From Zychaea mexicana (taxonomy: Eukaryota > Mucoromycota > Mucoromycetes > Mucorales > Lichtheimiaceae), in contig NW_026516707.1 of NCBI RefSeq assembly GCF_025766255.1, positions 248,001-312,000 on the forward strand: a stretch of DNA of 64,000 bases, written 5' to 3'. A program made the translations under genes and the position numbers. Below the pieces are notes generated by a model. That model was not told the origin of the DNA. It was given only the letters and a program-made list of their open reading frames with translations, and ran no database searches. Below, piece by piece: positions 10,586 through 21,094 of the stretch (positions are counted from its first letter, which is position 1; every line of letters begins with the position of its first letter).

Positions 10586-12661
10586 ATGGCGCCTCGCTCT
10601 AAACGTCAAAAAGCTACTTCAAATAAGACACGTCAAAGTGGATCATTCACTAAATCAGATAGCAGTATAGAAAACAGGCTGCAAGATGTTGCGACAAACG
10701 AAGTTACTTTCATCGATGAACAAGAAGACTGGGAGTTACTTGGATTGACAAGAGGCGATCTTTATCGAATTAATACTGCAGTTATCCCATCCCCAGGAAC
10801 TGACTCAAATACTCTTGAACGTACAAGGGTGGATGGAGCTGATGATTATCTGAATGATCATCGCTATCATGGTAATTCGCGTACTACCAACTGGCGGAAA
10901 CGTAAGGAAAACGAGAAGGCCACTTCAAATATGCCAGACGTAAGAAAACAGGTCAGCATAAGACAGTTTTTTCAAACGATGCCTGAACCTGACGACGACG
11001 ACGACGACGACGACGACAACTACGAATAGCAAGAAGTCACTGATCAACAAAAGCTACAGCTAGCGTATGACAAACTTAAGACGGAGACCAACCCTGATAT
11101 CTCAAGCACATCCGAGTTCAATATGAGACTTGCTTTCGAAACCGCTAGACTGAACTCGGTCAAGTTCTACTTACAGTTTCGAATCTAAGGTTCAAAAAAG
11201 ATGAAGACATCCAAAAAAGCCAGTGACTTGGTCTGGGAGACACCTACCACCTACCGTTATCAAGTCATCAGATCATGGAGCCAAGAATATCTTGAAAATG
11301 GCTTTTTGACGCCATATAAGCAGGGCAAACACGCCAAAAGAAAATCAGTACTCAATGATGAGGATATTATGGCAGCAGCATGTGCCTGGCTTCAATCTTG
11401 AAGGCCTGAGAAGTGAAACACTATAGAGCTTCAAAAGCATCTCGACGAATGCATGATCCCAGATAAACTCGGAGTCCCAGGCAACATTGCATTGAGCATT
11501 ATATGGAACTACATACACGAGTGGGGCTACATTTATCGTCGTAACAGCAAAGATATCTACTATGACGGCCACGAACGTCAGGACGTCGTTGAGTATCGTA
11601 AAAAATGGGCACGGCAAATGATGAATTTCGTCGAGCGCACCGATACTTTTCTTGGTGATGATATGAGAACCGTTATACCACCAGAGCTTCGACCAGGACA
11701 GCAGAAAATCGTATTTGTTACCCATGATGAATGCACTTTTTATGCCAACGACGGAAAAAGCACACTTTGGCTACAAGAAGGCGAAAATGTCCTACGTAAA
11801 AAAGGACCTGGTCTTTCCATAATGGTCAGCGAATTTCAGTGCCCTTGTCACGGAACAATGAAAATCAAAGGATGGACATCACGACGTGTAATTCATGCTG
11901 GCGCTAATCGTGACGGCTACTGGACTAGTGAGCACTTAGTAGAGCAGCTCGTCGAAGATGCAATTCCTTTGTTCAATGCACTTCATTAAGGATGCCAAGC
12001 TGTCTTTTTGTTTGATCAAAGCAGCAACCACAATGCATACAAGAACGATGCGCTTGTTGCATCATGGATGCCTATCCAACCAAAGCTGAAGTGCGAAATG
12101 CCATACGAATTCAAGCTGACATCGTTTCATCTTGGTGGGGCTACCAGCAGCAACACACCTGTCACTGATGAGCATGAAAATTCGTATGCTGCTGAAGATA
12201 GCAATGATGATGAAAACACATACCATCAAAGCTTATATTACAAGGTCCCGGTCAAAAAAGGAAAGAAGGGCAAGGAGAAAACTGAGAACGTCTGGTATTT
12301 CAAGGGTATCATGAGAATCCTGAAGGATCGCCAGCTCTGGATGGAAGAGGATCTCAACCGGCCTAGTAAAAAGTGGAGAGGTTTCTGCAATGCTGAACCT
12401 ATGCCTGACAACTGTTGCTGTGGACGACACCTCCTTGCTGCCCAGCCAGATTCTGCTAGTCAGAAGACGGCGCCTCACGAAGAAGTCCTTGCTGCTGGTC
12501 ACCTTTTTGCATTATATCCTAAGTTCCACTGTGAATGCTATTGGGGTGCAGCCAAGCGTGAAGCTCGCCTAAAATGCGAATACACTTTTAAAGCACTACA
12601 AGAACATTTACATGATTTTCTTGATAGCGCAGGCAACCCTGTTACTATCCAAAGGTACTAG
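10586..12661 (+). pseudogene. T2 transposase, broken and lacking its catalytic Glu
   Basis: Reading starts at MAPRSKRQKATSN, parallel to the start of the intact T3 protein. Order of pieces: 10586-11029 ends in a run of Asp from a GAC microsatellite; 11201-11401 (SWSQEYLENGF, KQGKHAKRKSV); 11453-11989 with WGYIYRRNSKDIYYDGHERQ and the first Asp in FVTHDECTFYAND; 12008-12661 with the second Asp in FDQSSNHN. Stops separate the pieces. Where T3 has FHCECNWIERYWGAAKREAR, T2 reads FHCECYWGAAKREAR, so five residues including the presumed catalytic Glu are deleted in frame. Confidence 0.85.
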
Positions 12662-12762
12662 AATCGCTGCTTACGCTACATCAACGCCTACAGCCAAGAT
12701 CTCAATGCTGAAGGTGCCGCCAAAGAAGTCTAAAAATTTACCAGCTGTAAGCTTGCTTCTTA

Positions 12763-13086
12763 GGAGGGTAACCTTTAGTGTTATGATTTTAGTGAAATTA
12801 TAAATATGTAAAAAATTATAAGTAATATAATTTTTAAATGTTTATAATAATTCATGAAATTAATTTTTTTAATTAAAAAAATAATTTCTTAAACACTATA
12901 AGATTCTCAACCAATAGGGTTAATCTCAACTATTATGTTTAAAACACTCTAAGTGGCGCAACGGTAGTGAGCAAGTCCCTCCTCTACCCTAGGAATACTT
13001 GGACGACGGGTAGCTTGACTGTGAGAGGCATAACTAAAATTAATTTACTATTTATAGTAAAATTAATTGTTATGGATTGAGCCTCT
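12763..13086 (+). mobile_element. MITE M, copy b, inside T2
   Basis: This 324-bp insertion is flanked by TA (12761-12762 and 13087-13088). T1 shows the corresponding stretch without it (about 6745-6760). The left end is GGAGGGTAACC and the right end is GGATTGAGCCTCT, imperfect inverted repeats. It shares with copy c a 3' block AATTAATTTACTATTT followed by TTGTTATGGATTGA. Inside is a GC-rich segment TGGCGCAACGGTAGTGAG that resembles a tRNA A box by chance or descent. No ORF. Confidence 0.75.
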
Positions 13087-13231
13087 TACAGAAGACCAGG
13101 CATCCACGACTAATTTTCGCTCCTCCATTCCTCCTTGAAAATAAATTTTTTATCTACCACTTAGTGGAATTTAAAAATGAAAATTTGAAACAAAATAAGG
13201 CTTATGTCGATTATTATCCGAATGCACCATA

Positions 13232-13573
13232 TTACTAATAATCAAGGATCAAGTTTATCAAGGAACACCTATAATCACTGATGGTTTACGATCTTATACA
13301 AGCTTAAATAAGATGGGATATATTCATAAAGCAGTTGATCATTCGAAATATTTTATGGATCTAAAGGATTCAACAATACATACTAACAGTATGGAAGGTT
13401 TTTGGATGCATTTAAGAAAACATATGCCCAATATAAAAAAAGATTCTGAGCTATATACATTATATTTTTTAGATTATGCTTTTAGAAAAAGATATCATCA
13501 TAATTTGTTTGAAATGTTAAAACCAGTTATTATGTATTATAGTGAAAATCAAACGAATATCCAAGATCAATAA
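13232..13573 (+). pseudogene. Second, AT-rich IS1595/Merlin-like transposase fragment
   Basis: The frame continues from the T2 edge (LLIIKDQVYQGTPIITDGLR, containing the second catalytic Asp) through GYIHKAVDHSKYFMDLKDS to HTNSMEGFWMHLRKHM, which holds the third catalytic Glu. It ends at 13573 with ENQTNIQDQ. Its Asp region overlaps that already present in the fragment left of T2, and its base composition is far more AT-rich, so it derives from a different Merlin/IS1595-like copy. ISXO2-type transposases also occur in large DNA viruses, which is relevant to the AT-rich island downstream. Confidence 0.75.
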
Positions 13574-14335
13574 AAATACTCTTTATTCTATCAAATATTA
13601 TATCCACATTTTTTAATTTATGGGTATAATTTTCACTTAATAATTTCTTTTCATACATTAATATATTGTATAATAATTATAAACAATATTCATCTCTTTG
13701 AAAATTTTTATTAATGTTATTGCTATCATTATCTTCTTTACCATCATCTAAATTGCTATTATCTGAATTATTATCATCTGAATCTGTATAATAACCATCT
13801 TCTAAACAATATTCACAATATGTTCTATTACTATCTTCTTTTACATAGCATCTATTGTATTCAAAACTTCTACATTTATTATTATTATTATATCTTTTCT
13901 TTTTAGTATTACTAATATCAGGAGTACTAAGATTTGAAAGACTTCGTTTATTACTATCATTATTATTATCTTCTATTTCACTATTATCTGTTAATAGCTC
14001 ATCAATATTTTTTTCTCTATTATAATTTTCATTACTTACTAATACATCATTACCTTCTAATGAACTATCATCTGTAACAGATGGTGTTGATAAATTTTTT
14101 GTTTTATTGTTATTGTATTTTTTCTTTTACTTCCTTTTCTTTTTGTTATTTTATAATATTCTTGATATTTTTCTTCTTGTTGACCATTTTCATTATTATA
14201 TGATATTTCAAAATCAATTTGTTTATTTTTTTCATCATATAGAATATTAACATTTTTAATATTGTTTTCAATCATAAAATTAATTATAATTGATCTTTTT
14301 ATTTTTGATGTAAATTTTTTATGTGTCTCTTCCAT
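13574..14335 (-). pseudogene. AT-rich hypothetical gene, frameshifted
   Basis: ATG at 14335 begins MEETHKKFTSKIKRSI and reads a Lys/Asn/Glu-rich protein to 14057. After a frameshift near 14125 the same strand continues to about 13690 as a very acidic, Ser/Asn-rich tail with a Cys cluster (TYCEYCLEDGYYTDSDD). I do not recognise the family. The start lies just downstream of a motif AAATTGAATTTTTAT, almost identical to those upstream of three ORFs in the AT-rich element at 30.3-33.1 kb. Codon use and composition differ sharply from the LINE or Helitron genes. Confidence 0.45.
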
Positions 14336-14359
14336 TTTGATATTAGTTTTATATATATT

Positions 14360-14375
14360 ATAAAAATTCAATTTT
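14360..14375 (-). promoter_or_regulatory. Putative promoter motif, AAATTGAATTTTTAT
   Basis: Read on the minus strand, AAATTGAATTTTTAT followed by AATATATATAAAA lies 25-40 bases before the ATG at 14335. It differs by one extra T from the 14-bp motif found upstream of three ORFs in each AT-rich element, and includes AAAATTGA, the early promoter core known from mimiviruses. Confidence 0.45.
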
Positions 14376-14451
14376 TAAAAAAGATATTATGCAAATTTAG
14401 ATAAAATTTAAATATCATCGCTCTTTTAAAATTACCATTTGCTGCTTCTTG

Positions 14452-15236
14452 CCCAAATTTGTTACAACTATTGAAAGAGTACTTGGTGAAAAAGGTATGG
14501 AAGATATAGTTCAAGTATATTCTATCTTCAAATTATTCTAACATACTTGTGATTTGGTCTGATTTTCATCTAGAAAAAAGGAGATGGACTTTATTTGCCC
14601 CCCCCTTCCTCCCGCTGATATCAATGGGCTGCAAAATAACTTGTTCCATGCTTGTTATGTCTACTTGCAAAAGGACAAACTGACAAAAGCTCAAGAAAAA
14701 CATTTACAGTAAGTTTTTTTCCTTTGTTCTGTGTTATTGCTAAGTAATAAATTAAATAAATAATTACCAACATATGTAGGCTCGCAATGTCTGGTATTGT
14801 AAATACTCTGAAGACTGACAAGGAAGTCAACATGAAGAAGTACATTAGTGAAGTCACTTTCAGCCATTTGTCTAATATAATTAAGAGCGAGAATTATCAC
14901 AACGAATGTGTATACAACGACAAAGCGAATGATGCTGTAAAGCAAATATTTAAGGTAAATCAAATAATAGTAATATAAAAGGAGGGAGCCACAAATCCCA
15001 TGTTTATCATGCTAATTTTACTGAGAACTTTGTTTCTAGGAGTATGAAGAGGTGGGTATCATGGCCGTATGAATCTATATATCTGAAGAAAAGATCAAGA
15101 TGTTGAAAGCTGGAGAATATGATGGAAGCTCGGTTGTATTGAAGATTCACGATATCTTTTTATATATATAAGGGGTTTTAATATTATTACATCATTATCT
15201 TGATCAATGCACCATCGTTTTTTGACTAATTATGTA
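14452..15236 (+). pseudogene. N-family nuclease-like gene, copy A (internal fragment)
   Basis: This fragment corresponds to exons 4-7 of the N family (described in full at the copy on 33150-35417). Exon 5 (about 14577-14709) is damaged by changes after GDGLYLPPPSS. Exon 6 (about 14781-14955) is intact: MSGIVNTLKTDKEVNMKKYI. Exon 7 (about 15042-15168) contains a stop where other copies have Arg (CGA to TGA, about 15069). The 5' part is missing, and the copy is cut in the following intron at ATTATGTA by the X element starting at 15237. Confidence 0.75.
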
Positions 15237-15301
15237 CAGGATTTTTCATCTCCTAGCGGATGTTTCAACTTTTATTTAGGTAGAAGGGATTTAATTTTAG
15301 G

Positions 15302-15660
15302 CAGAGTGGACATGAATGTTAATCTGAGTGGACATGAATAAAAGTTAATCTGGACATGAATAATAATTGATCTGGACATGAATAATAATTGATCTGGACA
15401 TGAATAATAATTGAGCTGGACATGAATGAAAATCGAGCTGGACATGAATAAAGAATCGAGCTGGACATGAATATAAAACGATCTGGACATGAATATAAAT
15501 CGATCTGGACATGAGTAAAATCAATCTGGACAAAATAAAAATCAATCTGTACATGAATGAAAATCATTCTGGACAAGAATAATAATCAATCTAAAATAGA
15601 CAACCTGGACATAATAACAGTCAACCTGGACATAGTATTAGTCAACTAAGACATAATAAA
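15302..15660. repeat. 22-bp tandem array, left end of X1
   Basis: About thirteen clear and a few decayed copies of a unit with core GGACATGAAT and a variable spacer ATAATTGATCT or similar. The unit length is close to 22 bp, so the array reads open in several frames, giving spurious proteins with HVQID-like repeats. The orientation is opposite to the array at the right end. Confidence 0.9.
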
Positions 15661-16754
15661 AGTTGAAGTAGATAATATATTAAGTGTAGCAAAGCAGAAT
15701 ATTTGAGTACTTATTAAGTCAAGACATAATAGAAGTTAAGCAGTACAAAGCCAATGTCACGATATAGTAGTATGGCTGTTTCACTCGTGACAAGAAGCTT
15801 GTAGGCTAATGTACAGGAAATGGCAAGGGTGCATCAGAGACTTACTACTGTGCGCATAAGCCTATTTTGCTGCTGTGGGAACGGGGCCTGAGCGTTTCCC
15901 CTCATTTCATTTTACCCGGGTTGAGTTTAAAAATTGGAGGCTGGTGGCTGAGGTAGGTAGAAAGTGTGGGGTTTGTTAGCAGCAGTAGGGAGGAAAAAAA
16001 CATTAACCAAAGATCTCATTACCATTTGCCACAGCAAATCAACAGCTTCGACGCACACTTGTAAATGGCTCCTACTCTCTTCACGATGAATAAAAAACAA
16101 AGAAAACAAAACGGCACAATCCACGGATTTATTGAAAAACGAAATGAAGGTAACTGTTTTCTTAAAAAAAGCATGTGCTCATGATTTATAAGGAGTAGAC
16201 CGCCGTTACTGCTGCTTAGAAAAACGCTGGATAAGTGAACAAGGGAAGGAAAAGGTTATCGGTTGTGCTTGAGGTATAGCTTTAATGGAGATATGCCCAT
16301 TCAGAATTACTGCTTCTTTCTCATTTTCTCTGTATATACTTGATGCACCATCTTACACCAATCCAACGTCAAACTTACGTGTGTAATACAACATCGTCCT
16401 CTACCTGCACAAACCATTCGTACTCACAACAAGAACGACGCAACAATCTTCTTCTCCATTACTCAAACAAAATTATATACAACATGACGCTGATCCGCCA
16501 TTGACTTGCAAAATATACAGCCTGACGCGATTACTCTTTACCTTTTGTATATACCAACGTTAACATCGCCAGTCTTTATGGAAAATGAGCTGTAGATAGC
16601 AGGAAGGATAACTGACGGGTTTCTTTCCTTTTGTATTGCTGTGGATTGGATGAAAGTATGTTGACTGTTATATAAGAAAGACAACGAAGAAGGTTCTACA
16701 AGAGTTATACAGGTGCGAAGGATGTTGTTTCGTGGTGAAGGATGGTTATTGTAA

Positions 16755-17343
16755 TTATTGGCATTGCGTGGCAGAGCGTCTGATGCCACTCACAGTCTCG
16801 CGTTTGTGAACCCATTTGTAGCCACACAATTCCGAGATGCGATCCTTAAAGATCTGCCATTGAGCAGCAAGAAGGCGCACAATTTCATTGGGAATGAGTG
16901 CAAGAACTCCACGTACAGTCGAGTGAGAGAGAGCGTAGCGAATGTTGTCAAGGGTAGTAACTTGTTGGTTGTTCATAGTTGTTGTTATTAATAAAAAATA
17001 AACTTGCTGTTGTAATAGCAAGGGAACTTCCTCCTTCATAACAACGAACGCCTTTTCTTCTTTGTCCCTGCCATATTATCATCCCGCTGACAGCTATATC
17101 TATAGAAGCACTTGTAATAACATGCAATCCCATCTCACACCCGTTTATGCAGACAACTGAAACATAATGACGGCATAATGTATGATCTTTTACTTTTATT
17201 TTTTTATCCCAACCATTACATCTACAGTAACAATAATAAAACCCTACATTCCATCCATCAGCATATATAAATACCTTATCCATCAAGACCAGTGACGTTT
17301 GTATTCGCATATGCAAAAGGAAAAAGGCAATCGTCGTTGTCAC
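16755..17343 (-). CDS. Unknown ORFs in the X1 centre
   Basis: Two overlapping minus frames are open. 17343-16948 gives 131 residues with a Cys/His cluster (YCYCRCNGW, then TLCRHY). 17039-16755 gives 94 residues including TLDNIRYALSHSTVRGVLAL and QIFKDRISELCGYKWVHK. Both are conserved, with few changes, in X2 (37335-37730 and 37639-37923). That conservation may reflect recent duplication rather than selection. I recognise no family. These would be the only candidates for an X-encoded protein. Confidence 0.3.
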
Positions 17344-18429
17344 CGTGTGTGTGCAAGTACAGCGAATTACAGAGGAGGATTATAGTCGTGGTGGTGTGTA
17401 TACATCATAAGAATAAACTTATTATCGCATTGATGCATGTACATACAGCAAAGAAAGAGATGCCAGTCACTATGATGATGATGTGCGTGTGCGTATAAGT
17501 ATAAAAACAAAAAAACGGTGTCATAGTCGTCCTCATGTAATATGGGCGTACATGATAGTGAAAGATAATCGCGTCAGGCTGTATATTTTGCAAGTCAATG
17601 GCGGATCAGCGTCATGTTGTATATAATTGTGTTTGAGTAATGGAGAAAAAGATTGTTGCGTCGTTCTTGTTGTGAGTACGAATGGTTTGTGCAGGTAGAG
17701 GACGATGTTGTATTACGCACGTAAGTTTGACGTTGGATTGGTGTAAGATGGTGCATCAAGTATATACAGAGAAAATGAGAAAGAAGCAGTAATTCTGAAT
17801 GGGCATATCTCCACTAAAGCTATACCTCAAGCACAACCGATAACCTTTTCCTTCCCTTGTTCACTTATCCAGCGTTTTTCTAAGCAGCAGTAACGGCGGT
17901 CTACTCCTTATAAATTATGAGCACATGCTTTTTTTAAGAAAACAGTTACCTTCATTTCGTTTTTCAATAAATCCGTGGATTGTGCCGTTTTGTTTTCTTT
18001 GTTTTTTATTCATCGTGAAGAGCGTAGGAGCCATTTACAAGTGTGCGTCGAAGCTGTTGATTTGCCGTGGCGAATGGTAATGAGATCTTTGGTTATTGTT
18101 TTTTTCCTCCCTGCTGCTGCTAACAAACCACACACTTTCTACCTACCTCAGCCACCAGCCTCCTATTTGTTTCAAACTCAACCCGGGTAAAATGAAATGA
18201 GGGAAAACGCTCAGGCCCCGTTCCCACAGCAGCAAAATAGGCTTATGCGCACAGTAGTGAGTCTCTGACGCACCCTTGCCATTTCCTGTACATTAGCCTA
18301 CAAGCTTCTTGTCACGAGTGAAACAGCCATACTACTATATCGTGACATTGGCTTTGTACTGCTTAACTTCTATTATGTCTTGACTTAATAAGTACTCAAA
18401 TATTCTGCTTTGCTACACTTAATATATTA

Positions 18430-18840
18430 TCTACTTCAACTTTTATTATGTCTTAGTTGACTAATACTATGTCCAGGTTGACTGTTATTATGTCCAGGTT
18501 GTCTATTTTAGATTGATTATTATTCTTGTCCAGAATAATTTTTATTCATGTACAGATTGATTTTTATTTTGTCAGATTGATTTTACTCATGTCCAGATCG
18601 ATTTATATTCATGTCCAGGTCGATTTATATTCATGTCCAGGTCGATTTATATTCATGTCTAGATCGTTTTATATTCATGTCCAGATCGATCTTTATTCAT
18701 GTCCAGCTCGATTTTCATTCAAGTCTAGATCGATTTTCATTCATGTCCAGCTCGATTTTCATTTATGTCTAGATCAATTATTATTCATGTCCAGATTAAC
18801 TTTCATTCATGTCCACTCAGATTAACATTCATGTCCAATG
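18430..18840. repeat. 22-bp tandem array, right end of X1
   Basis: Mirror copy of the left array: repeats of ATTCATGTCCAG with spacers such as ATCGATTTAT, and a few variants where CAG is TAG. The array lies about 70 bp from the outer tip of the element. Confidence 0.9.
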
Positions 18841-18933
18841 TGCCTAAAATTAAATCCCTTCTGCCTAAATAAAAGTTCAAACGTCCGCTAGGAGATGAAA
18901 AATCCTGTATAATAATATTTTTTTTGATGTTTA

Positions 18934-21088
18934 CAGTAAACCCCCGTTAAATACACCCCCTATAATTGCAACCCTCATCAATATCAACGTTTCAGAAAAA
19001 ATCTTTTCAAGACATAGTGAATTTGCAACTTTTCCGCTTTAATGAAACTTCACCACATCGGAAGGGTGTTGATCTTAAAAATTTAATCAGCTTTGTCCTT
19101 TATTATATGTTAATTTCTATTGGAAGAAGAGAAAAATCGCGTCAAGCGGGATTGTTGGCTGTATAATTCTTATACAAGCTTGGTACGGAGGGTTGTAAGT
19201 GCTGTAAGTGCAGCAACAATGTCATTATCCAAACTATCTTCGGCATCAAAAATATGAAAAAGGTTAAGCATGGTCGTTGCCTTTTCTCTTGCAGACAAGT
19301 TAACAATGTTGGTGCTTGGATTGTTGGCGGATTCCGTAGCTGTAGACTCTTCGTTTATAGATATTTGTTGCATGTCCTCTGTAATTAATTCTATAATTTC
19401 ATCGTCACTGTAATTGCCATGGATTATCTGGCGTTCATGGTCAGGATCAATTTCAGATGTTGGACATTTGTCGATGCTGATATTTCTGATGGACGCAATT
19501 TGTTCGATTTGTTGTTGTAAATGTTGCTGCATGAATAGGTCTTGATGCGTAATGGCATTGACTGCTTCAGGTGATGCGTCGTCCTCTTGCGCCGTCATTC
19601 GATAAATACTAGCATCCCAGCAATTGACAATTGTTTCTCGCTTTATATTGTCCCAGGCTTTTTTAATCCACCTCATGGCTTGCAATTGGCTGACATCGAA
19701 CAATTTTTCAACCGGACCAACGACTTCTGGACGACCTATTTATGTCATACTTATTTGACGGTAGGCCTTGTCTAATTGCATTCGTTTATAATGAGCTTTG
19801 AAAGCTCGGATGATCCCACCATCGAGCGGCTGTAGCTTTGCAGTAGTGTTTGGCGGCAAGAAAAATAATTCGACATTCGTGAGCACAGCATCAATAGCAT
19901 GGCCGCTAAAGTTGTCAAGAACAAGTAAGACACGTCGATTTTGGTAACGCATGGCTTTATCGAAACGCGTGATATAGTGCTCGAAAATGTTTCGCTTCAT
20001 CCATGCCTTTTGATTATAAAAGTAAAACCGAAAACCGAGCTCGTACGCTTCTTTTCGCTTGCCGGTCGAGTCCACAAAGCATGTAGGTTTCTTGTGTTTG
20101 CCAATTATCATCGGTTCCCATTTTTCTGAGCCGCCCGCATTCACAAAAGAGCAACCGTGAGCCGTTTTTTGTTTTCCTTGAATCCAGAGAACCCTTTTTG
20201 GGCGATGGTAGTCCGAGGCTGGGCAGTGAAGAACAATGCTGTTTCATCGATATTCCATATATCACGTCGATCATACTGAGAAAGTTTGTCGCGTATTTTG
20301 TCCCTGTTTTCGAGAATGGCATTCGCATCAACAGATTCGCCTTCACCATGAAGTGTATGTTTACGCAGCCCATGACGTCGAGCAAAACGATGCATCCACC
20401 CGTTCGACCCTTTGAAATCCTGGCCCAAGCGTTCTGCAAAGTTAACCGCCTTAGTATGAACCATGCTCCAAGTGACCGGGATATGATTGTTTTCGGCGAC
20501 GTTTATCCACAGCATTACAGCATCCTCGACTTCCTATATACGTTGTAGCCATATGTTTTGAGCTCGTTAATATTATACTGTCTAAATTGATTATTGCATT
20601 TATTATTATATCGAAACATACGGGAAATCTGCCCTTTTGAAGCCTTCTCCCGGTTTCGAGACGAATTACACCTTCTTCCTCTTCCTTTTCCATGCGCGCA
20701 ATAAGCCTTGAAATAGTTGACTTGTCCGGAGAGTTTTCGAGTTTGAACCTTGTAGTTGCCCAGGAAATTAACATTGAATAGGTAAACTTGTTCGCTTTGT
20801 TTTTTTCTTTGTAATGCTTGAACAGCTCCTGACGTTGATAATTGGTGAATGATACATTCTTTCTACGACGCTCTCGACGTGTTTTGGCCATGATAATAAC
20901 GCGAAAGAAGAGCACGATCAAGAAACTGAAGGAAGTGATAATAAGTTCCTTTTTTTTTAGGGGTAAAACTTTTCGGCGAATGGTCGGGGACCACAGCCTA
21001 AACGTTGATCCATTTCGACAAATGCAACCCTCGCTAATTACAACTTTTTCCAGAAAAATCTTCGGTTGTATTTAACGGGGGTTTACTG
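18934..21088 (-). mobile_element. pogo/Tigger-type DNA transposon
   Basis: This 2155-bp insertion has inverted ends CAGTAAACCCCCGTTAAATA and TTTAACGGGGGTTTACTG flanked by TA (18932-18933, 21089-21090). The same place in N copies C and D reads GATGTTTATTAGTC uninterrupted, which is the empty site. It lies between the X1 tip and the first retained exon of N copy B. Confidence 0.93.
19170..20891 (-). pseudogene. pogo-like DDD transposase
   Basis: The start MAKTRRERRRKNVSF (20891) opens an N-terminal helix-turn-helix region. An intron at about 20534-20621 (GTATGT...TATATAG) leads to EVEDAVMLWINVAENN, the CENP-B-type second helix-turn-helix (FKGSNGWMHRFARRHGL). The DDE_1 core follows with first Asp in DIWNIDETALFF, second in VLLVLDNFSGHAID, third in PPNTTAKLQPLDGGIIRAFK. 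One frameshift near 20143 (LTVALL to VNAGGSEKW) and a TAA stop at about 19740 break it. The C-terminal part to 19170 is acidic. This D,D,D arrangement is standard for pogo/Tigger. Confidence 0.88.
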
Positions 21089-21094
21089 TATTAG

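Larger units (their letters stand above)
10228..13229 (+). mobile_element. T2: T-family DNA transposon
   Basis: This 3.0-kb element is bounded by TA (10226-10227 and 13230-13231). The inverted ends are TGGTGCATTCAGATAATAA on the left and TTATTATCCGAATGCACCA on the right. It carries a broken transposase gene (10586-12661) and a nested MITE (12763-13086). The TA duplication and D,D,E enzyme place it in the broad IS630/Tc1/mariner group, although the transposase is a distinctive fungal type with H-D-E, F-D-Q-S-S-N-H and Y-W-G signatures. The flanks are two different Merlin fragments rather than one split copy. Confidence 0.88.
15237..18907. mobile_element. X1: complete X element with 1.3-kb inverted ends
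   Basis: This 3.67-kb element begins CAGGATTTTTCATCTCCTAG and ends with the reverse complement, with TA on each side (15235-15236, 18908-18909). The inverted ends run about 15237-16532 and 17567-18907. Each holds a subterminal array of 22-bp repeats. The roughly 1.0-kb centre has only short open frames of unknown function. No transposase is recognisable, so it is either non-autonomous or uses an unfamiliar enzyme. Its flanks do not join: the left is an internal intron of N copy A and the right is the 5' edge of N copy B. Confidence 0.8.

Noticed and set aside
12950..13025. tRNA gene or tRNA-derived SINE in MITE M copy b
   Set aside because: An A-box-like TGGCGCAACGGT is present, but no convincing B box, cloverleaf or anticodon stem follows, and the element has TA borders and inverted ends.
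14581..14963. Minus-strand ORFs 14621-14857 and 14691-14963 with hydrophobic segments
   Set aside because: They are antisense to exons 5 and 6 of N copy A. The same shadows recur at every N copy.
15302..15660. CRISPR-like array, and repeated HVQID-type proteins read through it and the five similar arrays
   Set aside because: The units are contiguous 22-bp tandem repeats with no unique spacers, occur in mirrored pairs at X ends, and read open in several frames at once. They are minisatellites, not CRISPR or coding.
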